From an uncultured Mailhella sp. (GTDB lineage Bacteria > Desulfobacterota > Desulfovibrionia > Desulfovibrionales > Desulfovibrionaceae): DNA of 6,303 nt. The position numbers and the translations under genes were made by a program. This document shows positions 4,838-6,303 of this stretch, one piece after another. Position 1 is the stretch's first letter; each line of letters starts with the position of its first letter. The notes under the pieces are model-generated. The model saw only the letters and a list, made by a program, of their open reading frames with translations. It had not been told where the DNA came from and made no database searches. The DNA lies in NCBI GenBank assembly GCA_910579055.1, contig CAJTSU010000188.1, positions 1 through 6,303 on the forward strand, read 5' to 3'.

Positions 4838-6015
4838 GCAACATCGTGAAAGGCGATTCCGTCATTTATCTGGACAACAACGCCACTACCCGGGTTGCGC
4901 CCGAAGTTGTGGATGTGATGCTGCCCCTGTTTTCCGAATTGTACGGCAATGCTTCCAGTATGCACACTTTCGGCGGGCAGATGATCCGTTTTGTCAATGA
5001 GGCTCGGGCCAACGTCGCCAATCTGCTGGGGGCGCAGCCTGAAGAGATCATTTTTACTTCCTGCGGAACGGAGAGCGATAGTACCGCTGTTTTTTCCGCC
5101 GTGGAAACGCAGCCGGAAAAGAGGCACTTCATCACCACCCGGGTAGAGCACCCGGCGGTTATCGCTCTGGGCAATCTGCTGGAAAAACGCGGTTATGACG
5201 TAACCTGGCTGGGCGTGGATTCCAAAGGACGCCTTGATCTGGATGAATTGGCCCGTTCCATCCGCAAGGATACGGCGCTGGTGTCCATCATGTTTGCCAA
5301 TAATGAAACGGGAACGGTCTTTCCTGTTGATGAGATCGCCCGCATCGTGAAGGAACGCGGTGCGTTGCTGCATGTGGACGCTGTGCAGGCCGTGGGTAAG
5401 GAAGCCATTGATCTGTCTAAAACTCCCATTGATTTTCTGGCTCTGTCGGGTCATAAACTCCATGCCCCCAAAGGCATAGGAGTGCTTTATGTTCGCAAAG
5501 GGACTCGCTTCCGTCCTTTCTTGCGCGGCGGGCATCAGGAGCGCGGACGGCGCGCAGGGACGGAAAACGTGCCCTACATCGTGGGGCTGGGCAAGGCTTG
5601 TGAACTCGCCGGCAGCTCCATGGCGCAGGAACGCACTCAGGTGGCGGCCCTGCGCGACAAGCTGGAGCATGGCCTGCTGGCCGCGATTCCCAATGCGATT
5701 GTCAACGGGGATGTGGAACACCGTCTGCCCAACACCTCCAGCATCGCCTTTGAATCGGTGGAAGGCGAAGCCATTCTTTTGATGTTGAACGAATTCGGCA
5801 TTTGCGCCAGCTCCGGTTCCGCATGTACATCGGGCAGCCTTGAGCCTTCCCATGTTCTGCGCGCTATGGGCGTACCTTTTACCTATGCCCACGGCTCCGT
5901 CCGTTTCAGCCTGTCCCGGTATACTACCGAGGCGGAAATTGACAGGGTGCTGGAAGTGGTTCCCGGAGTTATCAAGACCTTGCGCGAAATCTCCCCGTTT
6001 ACCCGGCGCGGATAG
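4834..6015 (+). CDS. nifS: NifS-type cysteine desulfurase (PLP enzyme)
   Basis: This enzyme converts L-cysteine to alanine and carries the sulfur as an enzyme persulfide to NifU. The 393-residue class-V aminotransferase fold is complete. It begins with YLDNNATTR (12-20) and includes His106 in RVEHPAV, which stacks on PLP, then ANNETGTVFPV (155-165) and HVDAVQAVGK (180-189, Asp182 and Gln185). The PLP lysine is Lys208 in SGHKLHAPKG, and the persulfide cysteine is Cys331 in SSGSACTSGSLEPSHV. The 123-residue Lys-Cys spacing equals that of Azotobacter NifS (Lys202, Cys325). A second cysteine, Cys324, lies seven residues earlier. The ATG overlaps the nifU stop by 4 nt, with GGAGG seven bases upstream (4822-4826), so the pair is translationally coupled. 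IscS is a close relative, but the partner NifU and the SGSACTSG loop favour NifS. Confidence 0.95.
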   Translation: MSNIVKGDSVIYLDNNATTRVAPEVVDVMLPLFSELYGNASSMHTFGGQMIRFVNEARANVANLLGAQPEEIIFTSCGTESDSTAVFSAVETQPEKRHFITTRVEHPAVIALGNLLEKRGYDVTWLGVDSKGRLDLDELARSIRKDTALVSIMFANNETGTVFPVDEIARIVKERGALLHVDAVQAVGKEAIDLSKTPIDFLALSGHKLHAPKGIGVLYVRKGTRFRPFLRGGHQERGRRAGTENVPYIVGLGKACELAGSSMAQERTQVAALRDKLEHGLLAAIPNAIVNGDVEHRLPNTSSIAFESVEGEAILLMLNEFGICASSGSACTSGSLEPSHVLRAMGVPFTYAHGSVRFSLSRYTTEAEIDRVLEVVPGVIKTLREISPFTRRG

Positions 6016-6035
6016 CCGACAGCAGGACACGAGGG

Positions 6036-6055
6036 GCGGCAACGAATGTTGCCGC
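6036..6055 (+). other. Perfect 8-bp hairpin just after nifS
   Basis: GCGGCAAC (6036-6043) pairs with GTTGCCGC (6048-6055) across a GAAT tetraloop, 20 bases after the nifS stop. No T-run follows, so it is not a classical terminator. A role in protecting the mRNA 3' end is possible. Confidence 0.5.
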
Positions 6056-6130
6056 AAGGGCCGGAGCAAGCCACACACTACGCACAGGGTTATCACCACG
6101 GTGATCACATGGAGCGAAGTTTATTTACAG

Positions 6131-6169
6131 GAAGGGCGGAAAACATGTTATGTTTTCCGCCTTCTTTTT
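6131..6169 (+). terminator. Intrinsic terminator of nifU-nifS
   Basis: GGCGGAAAACAT (6135-6146) pairs perfectly with ATGTTTTCCGCC (6150-6161) across a GTT loop. The stem extends by GAAG/CTTC if one G is bulged. It is followed by TTCTTTTT (6162-6169). It lies about 115 bases after nifS and is the best terminator for the operon. Confidence 0.88.
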
Positions 6170-6184
6170 GAGCGTATGCCTCCC

Positions 6185-6224
6185 TGCCCCCCCCCTGGCC
6201 GAATGAACCAAGCAGGGGGGGGCA
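6185..6224. repeat. Hairpin of homopolymer tracts (C9 and G8)
   Basis: TG followed by nine C and TG (6185-6197) faces CA followed by eight G and CA (6213-6224). They form a stem of about 12 bp with one bulged C and a 15-nt loop. A run of seven A follows on the plus strand, so it is not a terminator in that direction. Such tracts are prone to slippage in replication and in sequencing. Confidence 0.6.
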
Positions 6225-6237
6225 TAAAAAAAGTTGC

Positions 6238-6246
6238 TGTTATAAC
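6238..6246 (+). promoter_or_regulatory. Candidate extended -10 promoter for the downstream gene
   Basis: TGTTATAAC fits an extended -10 (TG, one base, then TATAAC, 5 of 6 to consensus). No good -35 lies at the usual distance, where the G tract sits, as can be the case for extended -10 promoters. It lies 40 bases before the start at 6286. Confidence 0.4.
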
Positions 6247-6285
6247 CATGTGATAAAAATGAAGAAAAAAAATAAAGAGGAAAAA

Positions 6286-6303
6286 ATGGAAAAAAAGTTG
6301 AAA
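6286..6303 (+). CDS. First six codons of an unrecognised gene (partial)
   Basis: An ATG at 6286 follows AAAGAGG (6274-6280) with a 5-nt spacer, then reads MEKKLK to the window edge. An in-frame ATG at 6259 has no ribosome site and would add nine residues that are mostly Lys and Glu. The candidate promoter at 6238 and the terminator before it suggest a new transcription unit. The lysine-rich start could precede a signal peptide or membrane segment, but nothing of it is visible. Confidence 0.5.

Noticed and set aside
727..6108. Long minus-strand open frames opposite rpsF-rplI, dnaB, nifU and nifS (for example 2315-3403, 3482-4831 and 4525-6108)
   Set aside because: They are antisense to well-conserved genes, have no ribosome sites or family motifs, and are expected in GC-rich coding DNA.
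6185..6232. C9/G8 hairpin as an intrinsic terminator
   Set aside because: A run of A, not T, follows on the plus strand, and on the minus strand the T-run would come before the stem. The real terminator is the stem at 6131-6169.
1..6303. CRISPR array, tRNA, rRNA or a recognisable defence or secretion system
   Set aside because: I found no regularly spaced repeats, no tRNA-like cloverleaf or rRNA sequence, and no proteins of those families. The genes are housekeeping.

Overview
The window looks like chromosomal core sequence of a Gram-negative, sulfate-reducer-type deltaproteobacterium, most likely Desulfovibrionaceae. This is inference from the rpsF-rpsR-rplI-dnaB neighbourhood, a three-domain NifU followed by NifS with no nitrogenase gene nearby, and moderately high GC with strong Shine-Dalgarno sites. 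No search could be run. All confident genes lie on the plus strand.

Layout: 1-309 is the 3' end of an unrecognised gene. 310-520 is a gap holding a repeat element, a candidate promoter and a folded leader that resembles the S6:S18 autoregulatory RNA. 521-1641 is a compact ribosomal protein operon, rpsF-rpsR-rplI, with a 1-nt overlap and then an 18-nt gap, closed by a strong intrinsic terminator at 1664-1696. 1642-1999 holds that terminator and a second, longer copy of the repeat element. 2000-3457 is dnaB. 3458-3991 is a 534-base gap rich in hairpins. 3992-4837 is nifU, overlapping nifS (4834-6015) by 4 nt. 6016-6285 holds two hairpins, of which the second is the probable terminator, then a C9/G8 hairpin and an A-rich leader. 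A new gene begins at 6286 and is cut by the window end.

How the genes work together: S6, S18 and L9 are ribosomal proteins and DnaB is the replicative helicase, a translation-plus-replication housekeeping cluster. NifS takes sulfur from cysteine as a persulfide and NifU is the scaffold on which Fe-S clusters are built. The ATGA overlap fits co-translation of this pair.

The least ordinary material is between the genes. The gaps before rpsF and before dnaB share a two-ended element (306-407 and 1701-1915). Its ends are conserved, they partly mirror each other, and the interior varies. Each copy is followed at the same distance by TTGAC. The longer copy contains, on the minus strand, what looks like debris of two tiny genes: a lipobox-bearing tail whose stop codon is fused to a Shine-Dalgarno site, then a frameshifted 38-codon frame. 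A third related block lies inverted in the dnaB-nifU gap. I see no CRISPR array, tRNA, rRNA, complete insertion sequence or obvious defence system.
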